Below are positions 1-9,384 of a DNA stretch of 64,000 nt, in pieces (positions within the stretch are counted from its first letter, which is position 1; each line of letters begins with the position of its first letter). The stretch is from Govania unica (GTDB lineage Bacteria; Pseudomonadota; Alphaproteobacteria; Sphingomonadales; Govanellaceae), in NCBI RefSeq assembly GCF_027920805.1, contig NZ_JANWOI010000002.1:186001-250000 (forward strand), read 5' to 3'. Made by a program: the position numbers and the translations under genes. The notes under the pieces were generated by a model, which worked only from the letters and a program-made list of their open reading frames with translations, made no database searches and was not told the origin of the DNA.

Positions 1-351
1 CGCTCGGACTGGTACCGGGCGGTGCTGAAGCTGTTCGATCACTATGACTATCTGCTGCTGCCCACGGCCCAGGTTTTCCCGTTCGATGCCAAGCTGCATT
101 GGCCGAAAGCGATCAATGGCCGGGCCATGGACAGCTATCACCGCTGGATGGAAATTGTCCTGCCAATCACCATGTCCGGCTGTCCGGCGATCAATGTGCC
201 GGTGGGCTTCAACGCCCAGGGCCTGCCCATGGGCGTGCAGATCGTCGGCCGCAATCATGGCGAGCAGGCGGTGATGCAGCTCGCCTATGCCTATGAGCAG
301 GCCACGGGCTGGGTCCAGAACCACCTGCCGCCGTTGTTGCTTTCAGCTTAA
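1..351 (+). CDS. Amidase (amidase signature family), C-terminal fragment
   Basis: The reading frame is open from base 1, so this is the 3' end of a gene that begins outside the window. About 116 residues are visible. The pattern of a LLLPTAQVFPFDAK segment, a Pro- and Gly-rich SGCPAINVPVGF stretch, then GLPMGVQIVGR and a C-terminal helix, is typical of the end of amidase-signature enzymes, which hydrolyse amides with a Ser-Ser-Lys triad. The triad itself lies upstream and cannot be checked. Its last 9 bases overlap the end of the convergent gene downstream. The substrate is unknown. Confidence 0.85.
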   Translation, partial: RSDWYRAVLKLFDHYDYLLLPTAQVFPFDAKLHWPKAINGRAMDSYHRWMEIVLPITMSGCPAINVPVGFNAQGLPMGVQIVGRNHGEQAVMQLAYAYEQATGWVQNHLPPLLLSA

Positions 352-816
352 GGCGGGGCAGGCGCTTTGTTGTTCGTCGCTTATGCTGACGAAGTTAAGT
401 TCGGACACCCGCTGACCTTTGATGACGGCATAGCCCATGACATGCCAGCAGGATTGCTCCCCCTTCGCGACGGCCGTGATCATGTGATAGGTGAAGACCC
501 GATCGCCGGACACAAAGCTTTCCTGGAACGGCAGCCAGACGATCACTTTTTCGGCGTCATCACGCATGGTCTGGAAATGTCGGGTGATCGCGGCCAGGCC
601 CTTGGCGCGCTTTTCGCCATTCATGTAGATCACGGCATCCGGCGTGTAATAGCGGGCAAAATCCTGCTGCGTGAAGCCGCTGTCGGAGGCATAGGCCTTG
701 TTCCACCAGGCAAACATGTCGGTGAGGATCTTCGCGTTATCTGCGGCCAGAACCGGTTTCGCAAACAGGCTGGCGGCGATCAGGATGGCCAGCAAAAGAC
801 CTTTTGATTTCATCAT
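343..816 (-). CDS. Secreted SnoaL/DUF4440-like (NTF2-fold) protein
   Basis: About 157 residues. The start is the first of two adjacent ATG codons behind an AAGGGG ribosome site; the second ATG (813) is equally possible. Residues 1-25 form a signal peptide ending near VLAADN. The rest resembles NTF2-fold DUF4440/SnoaL proteins: YTPDAVIYMNG, an AITRHF helix, and closing beta strands. It lies 19 bp downstream of the DUF885 gene on the same strand, so the two are probably co-transcribed. No catalytic role can be assigned; members are often small-molecule binding or isomerase-like proteins. Confidence 0.65.
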   Translation of the reverse strand: MMKSKGLLLAILIAASLFAKPVLAADNAKILTDMFAWWNKAYASDSGFTQQDFARYYTPDAVIYMNGEKRAKGLAAITRHFQTMRDDAEKVIVWLPFQESFVSGDRVFTYHMITAVAKGEQSCWHVMGYAVIKGQRVSELNFVSISDEQQSACPALS

Positions 817-835
817 ATGTCCCCTTTGTGTGGTG

Positions 836-2647
836 TTATTTGACGCTTTTGATCCAGCGATCGAGTTTCTGATCGAGGATAGTGAGCGGCATGCTGCCAC
901 CCATCAGGATCTGGTCGTGGAATGTCCGCACATCAAATTTGGCGCCAAGCTCCTGCCGGGCTTTGGCCCGGAGGCGGCTGATATCCAGCTGGCCGATTTT
1001 ATAGGACAGCGCCTGGCCCGGATAAGCCACATAGCGTTCGACCTCGGCCGCGGCCTGGGGGTGATCCATGGACGAATGGTCCATCATCCACTTGATGCCA
1101 TCCTCCGTGCTCCAACCCATGGCGTGAATGCCGGTGTCGATGACCAGACGATTGGCGCGCAGCATTTCATTCATCAGATGCCCGTAATATTGCCAAGAGT
1201 CGTCAAACAGTCCCATTTCCTTGCCGAGAGATTCGCAGTAAAGCGCCCAGCCTTCGCCGTAAGCGTTATAGAAAGTGAGGCGGCGAAAGGACGGCAGGGA
1301 TTTGATGTCTTCAGCCAAAGACGTCTGGAAATGATGCCCCGGATAGGTCTCATGCAGCGTGGTGGTCATGACGATGAATTTATCCCGCATGCCCGGCGCA
1401 TAGATGTTCATCCACAGAATGCCGGGGCGTGAGCCATCGGCGGCGGCTTGCTGATAATTTCCATTGCCCTGATAGTTCTGGGAGGATTGAGGCAGCGCCC
1501 GGATTTCCAGTTTGGCTTTGGGCATGACATCGAACAGCGTGGGCAGCTTCGGAAGGATGCGGTCAAGGGCGGCGTTATAGGCGGGCAGGACTTCGGCCGG
1601 GCTGTCGAAATGCAAGGCAGGGTCGCTGCGGACATGGGCCAGAAATTCACTGAGGCTGCCGTCGAAATGAACTGCCGTTCTGATTTTATCCAGCTCCTGC
1701 GTGATGCGTTCGACTTCGGCAAGGCCGAGGGCGTGAATGTCGCCAGACGTCAGGTCCGAGGTGGTATGGGACGCCACCTTATAAGCATAAAGCGCCGCGC
1801 CATCCGGCAGCGCGCCAAGCCCCGGAGTCGCATAGGCATGGGGCAGATAGTCGTTCTGCAGGAAATTATGCAGATTTTCATAGGCCGGCTCGATGACCTC
1901 GGTGATTTTCGCGGCATAGGCTTTGGTCAGGCGGGCGCGGTCGGTGGCTGAAAAACTGTCGGGCATGGCGAGGATGGGATGCCAGAATTCGGTTTTCTCC
2001 GGCGGCCGGCCAAAATAATTCTGCAACTGCGGTAACAGGCGTTCGACCACGACGCGGGGGAGCACAACGCCTTTGGCCATGCCTTCCTTCATGCGGTTGA
2101 TCGCCTCGACCGTCCAGCGGGCATAGCTGTCGGCGCGCATCAGCGCATGATCGTAATTCTCGACCGTTTTGAAGTTGTAGGACCCGGCCCCTGCGGCATC
2201 GAGCGCGAAGGCGGTGTGCTGGCCCATGAACTGATTGATCGGCAACATGCGCTCGGTGGCATAGGTGCCATTTTTATAATGGTCCAGATCCTGATCGATC
2301 TTGTAGCGCAACATGTCATAACTGATGCGCGCAGTTTCATCCAGATGTGCGGGGGAGATGCGGGACAGCGCGTCTTGATAGCGGCTCAGCATGGCGACCA
2401 TATCGGTCAGCCATTGCTCCTCAAGCGAGTTGTCGAATTCTGTTTCAGAGGCGGTGACGCCTTGCACCAGGGCTTGCTGCGGATTGAGCTTCAGCCAGTC
2501 CCGCCAGTAATTTTTATAAAGCTGCTCAAGTTGCGCGCTTGGGGCTGTGGTGGCGATCTGCGGCTTTTCTTTGGCATGTCCGATTGTTGGCAGGATGCAG
2601 GACGTCAACATAATCGGCAGCAGAATAGCGTGAACACGGGATTTCAT
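836..2647 (-). CDS. DUF885 family peptidase-like lipoprotein
   Basis: About 603 residues. ATG at 2647 is preferred over the GTG at 2650 because the GAGGGG ribosome site is 6 bases from the ATG but only 3 from the GTG. The N-terminus is a lipoprotein-type signal with a possible lipobox (LTSC), so the protein probably sits in the envelope. DUF885 proteins are predicted zinc peptidases; the family signature HETYPGHH is present at residues 432-439, with a following acidic segment (YGEGWALYCE). The neighbouring peptide transporter and M14 carboxypeptidase fit a role in peptide breakdown. Enzyme activity is inferred from the family. Confidence 0.85.
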   Translation of the reverse strand: MKSRVHAILLPIMLTSCILPTIGHAKEKPQIATTAPSAQLEQLYKNYWRDWLKLNPQQALVQGVTASETEFDNSLEEQWLTDMVAMLSRYQDALSRISPAHLDETARISYDMLRYKIDQDLDHYKNGTYATERMLPINQFMGQHTAFALDAAGAGSYNFKTVENYDHALMRADSYARWTVEAINRMKEGMAKGVVLPRVVVERLLPQLQNYFGRPPEKTEFWHPILAMPDSFSATDRARLTKAYAAKITEVIEPAYENLHNFLQNDYLPHAYATPGLGALPDGAALYAYKVASHTTSDLTSGDIHALGLAEVERITQELDKIRTAVHFDGSLSEFLAHVRSDPALHFDSPAEVLPAYNAALDRILPKLPTLFDVMPKAKLEIRALPQSSQNYQGNGNYQQAAADGSRPGILWMNIYAPGMRDKFIVMTTTLHETYPGHHFQTSLAEDIKSLPSFRRLTFYNAYGEGWALYCESLGKEMGLFDDSWQYYGHLMNEMLRANRLVIDTGIHAMGWSTEDGIKWMMDHSSMDHPQAAAEVERYVAYPGQALSYKIGQLDISRLRAKARQELGAKFDVRTFHDQILMGGSMPLTILDQKLDRWIKSVK

Positions 2648-2676
2648 CACAGTCCCCTCGACAGTCAGAATGCAAA

Positions 2677-2712
2677 AAACTTGTGGCCCTGCATCATCAG
2701 ACGCAGGGCCAC
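2677..2712 (-). terminator. Rho-independent terminator of the POT transporter gene
   Basis: A 10-bp perfect stem (GTGGCCCTGC with its complement, 2683-2692 and 2703-2712) with a 10-base loop is followed, on the minus strand, by AAGTTTTTT. It lies between the POT gene and the DUF885 gene and so ends the POT transcript. Confidence 0.85.
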
Positions 2713-2795
2713 TTTGACTATAAAAGTTTTTGGCGCTGGTTTTCTAATGCGCAGGACGCCAAATCATGTTGCGCCTGCGGCAATTCAAACGCGAG

Positions 2796-4520
2796 TCAGG
2801 TCGTGCCATGCATCATTTTCTTCAGGAATGGCGAAATCACAAACATGACGAGGCCGATGGCAATCGCCAGCAGGGCCACATGATTATAGACCGCCGCGTA
2901 ATTTGCCTTGGCCGCGACGATGTCGACAATGTCACCACCGATGGTTTCTGCACCGGTGGTGCTCGCGACCATGCCGGCTACATAGGTGGCCATGCCGGAA
3001 TAAAGGAACCAGGCCCCCATCATCATGCCGCCAAGCTTGACGGGCGAGAGCTTGGTCATGGCCGAGAGCGAGACCGGAACCAGCAGCAATTCGCCAATCG
3101 TGCTGATCCAATAGACCAGCACGATGAAGACCACCGGGGTCAGTCCGTCCGGACCGCTCAGCCGCATGCCCGCCGTCAAGGTCAGGAACCCAAGGCCGAT
3201 TCCGATCACGCTCAGCGACAGCTTGACCGGCATGGACGGTTCGCGATTGATTTTACCAAGCTTGATCCACAGCCAGGCCAGCACCGGGGCAAACAGGAAG
3301 ATAAATCCTGAATTCAGCGACTGGAACATGGGGGCCGGGATGGTCCAGCCCGCCACTGTGCGGTCGACCAGGCGATCGGTAAAGAGGTTGAGCGACGATC
3401 CGGCCTGCTCATTAAGTGCCACGAAGGGGATCTGGGCCAGAATTACATAAACCGCCACCAGCATGCGGTCACGTTCCTGCTTTTCGAGCCCGATGACCGC
3501 ATAGCCGATCAGAAACAGCAGCATGCCGCCGCCGATCCACGGCAGAACATTGCCGATGACCCCATTATAGATAACCAGCAGCATGGAGACGGCAATCATC
3601 CCAAGCCCGCCGAGATAGCACAGCATTTCCCGGTCAAGAAACAGCCAGACGCGTTCTTTGAGCTTTTCCGGGTGCGGCGGCTCGGCCCGGCCCTGCAACA
3701 GGGGCTGACCCAGCAGGAAGATGACAAGCCCCAGAGCCATGCCGATACCGGCCAGCCCAAAGCCATATTTCCAGCCATAGACGATGCCGAGATAGCCGCA
3801 GAGAAGCGACGCCATAAAGGCACCGATATTGATGCCCATATAGAAGATCGTGAATCCGGAATCCCGCCGCCGGTCACCGATGCCATAAAGCGAGCCGACC
3901 AAAGTCGAGATATTGGCTTTGAGAAAGCCGACGCCCGAGATGATCAGGGCCAGCGAGAGATACATGATATATTGATAAACTGGCTCCTCAACCATGTGCA
4001 TCCGGGTGTCTGCCCGCTTGATGACCGGGGGGAGGTCGACCTGCTGCGGGTCCAGGATGCGGATCTCGCTAGCTGAGATCTCGATTTTGGATATCCTGTC
4101 GCCGGACATCAGAACCTGCCCGGAACCGCTGCCACGGCCACTCGCGGCAAGTTGATACTCCTGGCCCTGATAGGTCATGAACTGCTTGGTGCCGCTGCCT
4201 TCGAAGGTCATGCCCACATGGCCGAACACCAGCAGGATGGCCCCGAAGGTCACGGCTTTGCGGGCCCCGAGATATTGATCGGCGAGGGATCCGCCGATCA
4301 CCGCCATGATATAAACGAGCGATGTATAGGCACCGTAGATCAGGGTGGAGCGGTTATCCGAGAACAGAAAATGCTCAGTCAGATAAAGGATCAAAAGACC
4401 GCGCATGCCGTAATAGGAAAAGCGTTCCCACATTTCGGTCAGGAACAAAATGATCAGACCGCGCGGATGTCCGAGGAAGGTCTTGCCGCTTTGTGTGTCC
4501 GCTGAAGCCTGATCAAGCAT
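2796..4520 (-). CDS. POT/PTR2 family proton-dependent oligopeptide transporter
   Basis: About 574 residues. The ATG at 4520 is chosen over the in-frame ATG at 4535 because GGAGGT sits 4 bases before it. The protein is an MFS carrier that imports di- and tripeptides with protons across the inner membrane. The POT ExxER motif is seen at Glu29-Glu32-Arg33 within EMWERFSYYG, and the PTR2 signature FYMGINIGA follows in the middle. An insert of roughly 80 hydrophilic residues (about 100-180) sits between early membrane helices, longer than in E. coli DtpA. It is divergent from the M14 peptidase and ends at a strong terminator. Confidence 0.93.
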   Translation of the reverse strand: MLDQASADTQSGKTFLGHPRGLIILFLTEMWERFSYYGMRGLLILYLTEHFLFSDNRSTLIYGAYTSLVYIMAVIGGSLADQYLGARKAVTFGAILLVFGHVGMTFEGSGTKQFMTYQGQEYQLAASGRGSGSGQVLMSGDRISKIEISASEIRILDPQQVDLPPVIKRADTRMHMVEEPVYQYIMYLSLALIISGVGFLKANISTLVGSLYGIGDRRRDSGFTIFYMGINIGAFMASLLCGYLGIVYGWKYGFGLAGIGMALGLVIFLLGQPLLQGRAEPPHPEKLKERVWLFLDREMLCYLGGLGMIAVSMLLVIYNGVIGNVLPWIGGGMLLFLIGYAVIGLEKQERDRMLVAVYVILAQIPFVALNEQAGSSLNLFTDRLVDRTVAGWTIPAPMFQSLNSGFIFLFAPVLAWLWIKLGKINREPSMPVKLSLSVIGIGLGFLTLTAGMRLSGPDGLTPVVFIVLVYWISTIGELLLVPVSLSAMTKLSPVKLGGMMMGAWFLYSGMATYVAGMVASTTGAETIGGDIVDIVAAKANYAAVYNHVALLAIAIGLVMFVISPFLKKMMHGTT

Positions 4521-4752
4521 ACTACCTCCGATCATACGCGCCTCAAGATGGAGGCAGGGAAAGCCCCGAATATTATCAAGATTGGCGCGAAATGCACCGC
4601 GACTGCGTGGAGAAAAATTGTTGCGTTGAAAGCAATCTATTTCTGATGTGGTGCGACTTGTGCATTGGGTCGAGTGAGTTATTGTTTGGGGAAATGATCG
4701 CTATTGCCAGCAGCCGCTTTGTGTCTGTGTGGCGACCAGCCCGGGTGACAGG

Positions 4753-6597
4753 ATGACAAAGATGACGACCGCAGATCAACCTCACAAGTCCTTTCCACTG
4801 GCGGCGGATGGTGCTACGGCGGCGATCATCCTGCCGCCCATCGCGGAGTGGAGCGGCGCAAGCGAGCGCTTCGTCGTCCAGGCCGGACATGACTGGGCCA
4901 TCAAGGCGGAACGCAGCGGATTTACCGAAACCGACAATCTCGCCGAGACCTTCGGCTGGCTCGGGCGGCTTGCGGATGACCGCGACTATCTGGCGATCCG
5001 GACCATTGGACAGTCGGCGGCACGGCGCGATATTCCCATGGTGATCGCCAGCCGCTGCGGGTTCGATGTTGATGCCGTGCGGGCTTCGGGCAAGGCGGTG
5101 ATCCTCATTCAGGCGGGCATTCATGCTGGGGAAATCGACGGCAAGGACGCCATGATGATGATCCTGCGCGATCTCGCGGATGCGCGCATGAAGGACATTC
5201 TCGATCACGCGGTTTTGTTGGTCATTCCGGTTCTCAATGTGGACGGGTTTTCGCGATTTGGCCCCTATAACCGCATGAACCAGCGCGGCCCGGCCGAGGT
5301 CGGCTGGCACACCAATGGCCAGAATCTCAATCTGAACCGCGACTTCGGCAAGATGGATGCCCCGGAAACCCGGGCGGCGATTGCGGTTCTCAATGAGTGG
5401 CAGCCTGATCTTTATGTCGATACCCATGTCACCGACGGGGCTGATTACCAATATGATGTGACCTTCGGGCATACGGCCGGACCTCATGGCTGGTCGCCGG
5501 CCATTTCAAAGTGGCTCGACAGCCATCTGGTGGCTAAGGCCACGGCTGAGCTTGAGCGTGAGGGCCATGTCCCAGGCCCGCTCACCCTTGCGGCCAATGA
5601 CCGTGACATGAGAGATGGCCGGTTCGATTTCACCGCCAACGCCCGCTTCACCACGGGCTATGCCAGCCTGCGGCATCTTCCCGCCATCCTGGTGGAAAAT
5701 CATTCGCTCAAGACATTCCGGCAACGCGTGCTCGGCATGTATGTTCTGCTGGAGGCCCTGATCAGAGGGGCAGCGGATCAGATTGAGGAGTTGCGTGCGG
5801 CAGTCAGACAGGATCGGGAGCGGCGCTCGCCCTCCGTGCCCCTCGGCTGGACCGTGGCCGCAGATCAGCCGCCCGAGATGCAGCCGTTCAAGGGCATCAG
5901 ATCCGAACTGAAATTTTCCTCCATTTCCGGAGAAGAAATCCCTGAGTGGAGTGGTGAGCTTGATGCGACGCCGGTGGCTCTCGTCCCCATGACCGTTTCG
6001 TCCGCAAGTGCCACCCGGCCAAAGGCTTATTACATCCCGCCGCATCTCGGCGATATTGCCGAACGGCTGCGCCATCACGGCATCGTCGTCGAGGACGTGC
6101 CCGAGGCCCATGACCGCGCTGTCACAAGGACCCATCTGCCGGAAGCCGGTGTGGTTGGCGGGCGGCGTGAAGCGGGGATCATAGGGGCCTCGTCATCGGA
6201 GGTCCTTGAGGGCCATGTGCGGGTGACTCCCGGCAAGACCCGGCAGGAAACTGGTGCGGCCCAGATCTCCGTCGGCAGCTACCGGGTGCCAACCGATCAA
6301 CCATTGGGGGATCTGGCCATGGTGCTGTTGGAGGTCGACTCCCCGGACAGTTTCTTTCAGTGGGGCTTCATGCTCTCCATCTTTGAAAGCGCCGCCTATA
6401 ACGAGCCCTATGTGATCGAGCCTCTGGCCCAGCGCATGCTGGACGCGTGCCCGAGCCTGCGCAGCGCCTTCGAGGCAAAACTGAGGGCGGAGCCCGCTTT
6501 TGCGGCGGATCCGGCGGCCCGTCGTGTCTGGTTCCTGGACCAGACACCCTATGCCGACCAGAATTTTCGCGTTTATCCGATCCTGCGCGAGGACTGA
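4753..6597 (+). CDS. M14 family zinc carboxypeptidase
   Basis: About 614 residues. A GTG lies further upstream (4729); the ATGs at 4753 and 4762 are better, and AGGA at 4750-4753 suits 4762. Zinc ligands of the M14 fold are visible as HAGE (His124 and Glu127) and a later His225 in the YVDTH segment; NLNRDF supplies the substrate-binding Asn-Arg. No signal peptide is obvious, which suggests cytoplasmic processing of imported peptides. The C-terminal third is less conserved and may be a separate domain. Divergent from the peptide transporter with a 230-bp promoter region between them. Confidence 0.87.
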   Translation: MTKMTTADQPHKSFPLAADGATAAIILPPIAEWSGASERFVVQAGHDWAIKAERSGFTETDNLAETFGWLGRLADDRDYLAIRTIGQSAARRDIPMVIASRCGFDVDAVRASGKAVILIQAGIHAGEIDGKDAMMMILRDLADARMKDILDHAVLLVIPVLNVDGFSRFGPYNRMNQRGPAEVGWHTNGQNLNLNRDFGKMDAPETRAAIAVLNEWQPDLYVDTHVTDGADYQYDVTFGHTAGPHGWSPAISKWLDSHLVAKATAELEREGHVPGPLTLAANDRDMRDGRFDFTANARFTTGYASLRHLPAILVENHSLKTFRQRVLGMYVLLEALIRGAADQIEELRAAVRQDRERRSPSVPLGWTVAADQPPEMQPFKGIRSELKFSSISGEEIPEWSGELDATPVALVPMTVSSASATRPKAYYIPPHLGDIAERLRHHGIVVEDVPEAHDRAVTRTHLPEAGVVGGRREAGIIGASSSEVLEGHVRVTPGKTRQETGAAQISVGSYRVPTDQPLGDLAMVLLEVDSPDSFFQWGFMLSIFESAAYNEPYVIEPLAQRMLDACPSLRSAFEAKLRAEPAFAADPAARRVWFLDQTPYADQNFRVYPILRED

Positions 6598-6615
6598 CCT
6601 GATCTGGCCCTGGGG

Positions 6616-7086
6616 TCAGCGCTTGCCCCGCGCGGCGCGTTTATAGGCGGCTTTCAACGCGGCGATCGCATCATGCTTGCTGTCGGTCTGAACGCGGGCC
6701 AGCAAGCGGAGCTCATTCTTGTCGATCCGCAAGGCATCGACTTCAAGATAATTCCCGGACCCGGCCGTGAGCTTATAGACAATAAGCTCCGGACGGCCAT
6801 CCTCTGTGATGTCGGCAAATTTCACCCGCGGCTTGCCGTCGTCCTGAAAGATCGACCCGTCGCGCGAGAACATCGCCCCGGCTGCGAAATCCATCAAATT
6901 CCGGTCCTTGAATACAGCCACGGAATAGCTTCCGATGGACGCCGATTCCAGATCACCTTGCGACAGAACCGCAACTCGTTTATCCGGCAAAGTGATAGCC
7001 ACACCGCCCTTGGCCAGCACCGGGCTTCCGAGGCCGAAAACAGCACAGGCCAGCGCCACCACAGGCCACCCCAGTTTTGAACGCAT
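6616..7086 (-). CDS. PliI-like periplasmic lysozyme inhibitor family protein
   Basis: 156 residues with an AGGAG/GAGG ribosome site. Residues 1-25 are a signal peptide ending at VLAKG. The mature part contains SIGSYSVAVF, SRDGSIF, a D-x-x-x-DGRPELIV segment and AGSGNYLEVDALRI. This order (IGSYSVR, PRDGTI, DGKPEIVV, AGSGSYLSADAF) is what I recall for PliI, the inhibitor of I-type lysozyme. The assignment rests on pattern memory, not on a search. It faces the M14 gene tail to tail and stands alone. Confidence 0.6.
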   Translation of the reverse strand: MRSKLGWPVVALACAVFGLGSPVLAKGGVAITLPDKRVAVLSQGDLESASIGSYSVAVFKDRNLMDFAAGAMFSRDGSIFQDDGKPRVKFADITEDGRPELIVYKLTAGSGNYLEVDALRIDKNELRLLARVQTDSKHDAIAALKAAYKRAARGKR

Positions 7087-7251
7087 ATCTTTCCTCTCCT
7101 TGCTGTGTGGTCTTACGATGTCATCAGGATGTCGCAGCCTTGATATATCCTACGCGAAGGCACGAAGTTTGGGCGAGTTTCCGGTAATGTGGCGATCAAA
7201 AATTTATGCTGGCCTTATGGTGATTGTGCCGGTTCTAGGGAGCATTAGTCG

Positions 7252-8553
7252 ATGACGTTGGCCCCCGGGTTTGGTGAGGCGGTGCTGGTCTGGTTGCGGA
7301 TCGGTTGTTTGAGCTTTGGCGGTCCGGCCGGGCAGATTGCTTTGATGCATCGCATTCTGGTCGAGGAAAAGCGCTGGATCAGCGAGCCGCGGTTTCTCCA
7401 TGCTTTGAATTATTGCATGTTGCTGCCGGGGCCGGAGGCGCAGCAGCTGGCGGTTTATGTGGGCTGGTTGTTGCATCGGACCTTGGGCGGTGTGGTGGCT
7501 GGGCTGTTGTTCGTGCTGCCGGGGGCGCTTGTGATGCAGGCGCTCGCGGCGCTTTATGCGGGGTTCCATGCGCTTGCGCCGGTGGCGGCGCTGTTTTTCG
7601 GCATCAAGGCGGCGGTGCTTGCCATAGTGATCGAGGCACTGTTGCGCATTTCGCGCCGGGCCTTGCGCAATGGCTGGCTGTATGTACTGGCTGGCGCGTC
7701 TTTTCTGGCGCTTTTTCTGTTCGGGCTGCCGTTTCCACTGGTCATCCTGATGGCGGGCCTCATCGGGTTTTCACAGGCGTCGTCACGGGTATTTGAGCAA
7801 CCTCCCCATGAGGAGGAGCCGCTGCCGGATCACACCCGCCCACGTCCGGGGCAGAGTTTGCGGGTGCTGCTGATCTGGGGCACGGTCTGGCTTTTACCGC
7901 TTTTGCTGCTTGTGCTTTTGCTCGGGCGCGGGCATGTGCTGACCGAGATCGGGCTGTTTTTCTCACAGATGGCGGTGGTCACCTTCGGTGGGGCCTATGC
8001 GGTCTTAAGCTATGTGGCGCAGGAGGCGGTTCAGCAGTTCGGCTGGCTGGCCCCGGGCGAGATGTTCGACGGTCTCGGGCTGGCCGAGACGACTCCTGGG
8101 CCGCTCATTCTGGTGCTGGAGTTCGTGGGCTTTCTCGCCGCCTTTCGCGACAGCGGCATGGTCAATCCTTATGTGATGGGGGCCTTTGGTGCATTGGTGG
8201 TGCTCTGGATGACCTTTGCGCCCTGTTTCCTGTGGATTTTTCTGGGTGCGCCTTATATTGAGGTCATTCGCGGCAATCGTCGGCTTAATGCGGCGCTCAC
8301 AGCGATCACGGCGGCGGTCTGTGGGGTTATTCTCAATCTGTCGCTGTGGTTTGCCCTACATGTGCTGTTCCGGGATATGGTCAGCGTGAGGATCGGTGGC
8401 GTTGCTGTCAGTCTGCCGGAGGTCGCGAGTTTCGATGGCGAAGCTTTTATGCTGGCGCTGGTGGCGGCGTTGGCGGTCTTTTATCTGCGCCTCGGTATTT
8501 TGCCGGTATTGGGTCTGAGCGCCGGCCTCGGGATTTTGATGAAGGCGCTGTGA
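7252..8553 (+). CDS. chrA: Chromate transporter, CHR family, two-domain form
   Basis: 433 residues in an inner-membrane, two-domain (long-chain) CHR protein. The N-terminal half has FGGPAGQIALMHR and LPGPEAQQLAVYVGW; the C-terminal half repeats the pattern with FGGAYAVLSYVAQ and ETTPGPL. Known members export chromate with protons, or take part in sulfate/chromate movement. A TauE/SafE-like exporter follows after 24 bp on the same strand, so the two probably form an operon handling oxyanions. No ChrB regulator is present nearby. Confidence 0.93.
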   Translation: MTLAPGFGEAVLVWLRIGCLSFGGPAGQIALMHRILVEEKRWISEPRFLHALNYCMLLPGPEAQQLAVYVGWLLHRTLGGVVAGLLFVLPGALVMQALAALYAGFHALAPVAALFFGIKAAVLAIVIEALLRISRRALRNGWLYVLAGASFLALFLFGLPFPLVILMAGLIGFSQASSRVFEQPPHEEEPLPDHTRPRPGQSLRVLLIWGTVWLLPLLLLVLLLGRGHVLTEIGLFFSQMAVVTFGGAYAVLSYVAQEAVQQFGWLAPGEMFDGLGLAETTPGPLILVLEFVGFLAAFRDSGMVNPYVMGAFGALVVLWMTFAPCFLWIFLGAPYIEVIRGNRRLNAALTAITAAVCGVILNLSLWFALHVLFRDMVSVRIGGVAVSLPEVASFDGEAFMLALVAALAVFYLRLGILPVLGLSAGLGILMKAL

Positions 8554-8577
8554 GCGCGATTGTTTCAGGATGGCCCC

Positions 8578-9384
8578 ATGACGGAATATCTGTCCCTCAT
8601 TCTCGCGCTGATGGCGGCGGGGCTTTTGACGGGGTTTCTCGCCGGGCTGCTTGGAGTCGGTGGCGGCGGCATCATGGTGCCCCTGTTGTATTTCGTATTC
8701 GGCAGGCTTGGGGCCGCACATGATTATCTGATGCATATGGCCATCGCCACATCCTTTGCGACCATGGTGCCGACGGCCCTGACCGCGACCATCGGGCATT
8801 ACCGGCGCGATGGCGTTGATCTGGGTGTGATCCGGTTATGGTGGCCTTGGCTTGTGGGCGGGGCGGTGATTGGCACAGTGCTTGCCGGTCATCTGAAAAG
8901 CCGGGAATTGAGTTTGTTGTTTGCGACCCTGGTGTTTCTCATGGGTTGCAAGATGATTTTTGTGACCCGCAATCCGGTGATCGGCCTGCGTCCGCCGGGC
9001 GGCATCAAGGGCGGTATTGCCCCGGTGATCGTCGGCTTTTTCTCAAGCCTGATGGGGATCGGCGGGGCCAGCATGTCGGTTCCAGCCATGACGCTTTACA
9101 GTGTGCCGATGATCCGAGCGGTGGGCACGGCCTCCCTGATCGGGCTGGTGGTCGCTTTTCCGGCGATGCTTGGTTATGTGGCCGGGGGTTGGACGGTGCC
9201 GGGTTTGCTGCCCTATTCGCTTGGCTTCGTCAATGTGCTGAGCGTCGTCATTCTTGCACCGCTCGCGGCATTTGCGGCGCCTTTCGGGGTGCGTGTGGCC
9301 CACGCCATAAGCCGCCGCAAATTGACCGTGATCTTTGGGGTTTTTCTGATTGTGGTCGCCCTGCTGTTATGGAGCGGGCGCTGA
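8578..9384 (+). CDS. TauE/SafE family (DUF81) membrane exporter
   Basis: 268 residues from the ATG at 8578, which has AGGA 8 bases upstream; the longer reading frame from a TTG at 8560 has no better site. Two similar halves are visible, each with a Gly-rich helix (LLGVGGGGIMVPLL and LMGIGGASMSVPAM), as in the TauE/SafE family of sulfite, sulfoacetate or organic anion exporters. About eight membrane helices. It follows chrA closely. Its 3' end overlaps the convergent thioesterase gene by 18 bp. Confidence 0.9.
   Translation: MTEYLSLILALMAAGLLTGFLAGLLGVGGGGIMVPLLYFVFGRLGAAHDYLMHMAIATSFATMVPTALTATIGHYRRDGVDLGVIRLWWPWLVGGAVIGTVLAGHLKSRELSLLFATLVFLMGCKMIFVTRNPVIGLRPPGGIKGGIAPVIVGFFSSLMGIGGASMSVPAMTLYSVPMIRAVGTASLIGLVVAFPAMLGYVAGGWTVPGLLPYSLGFVNVLSVVILAPLAAFAAPFGVRVAHAISRRKLTVIFGVFLIVVALLLWSGR

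Noticed and set aside
4576-5487. 303-codon open frame on the minus strand
   Set aside because: Antisense to the M14 carboxypeptidase N-terminus and covering the divergent promoter; no protein features.
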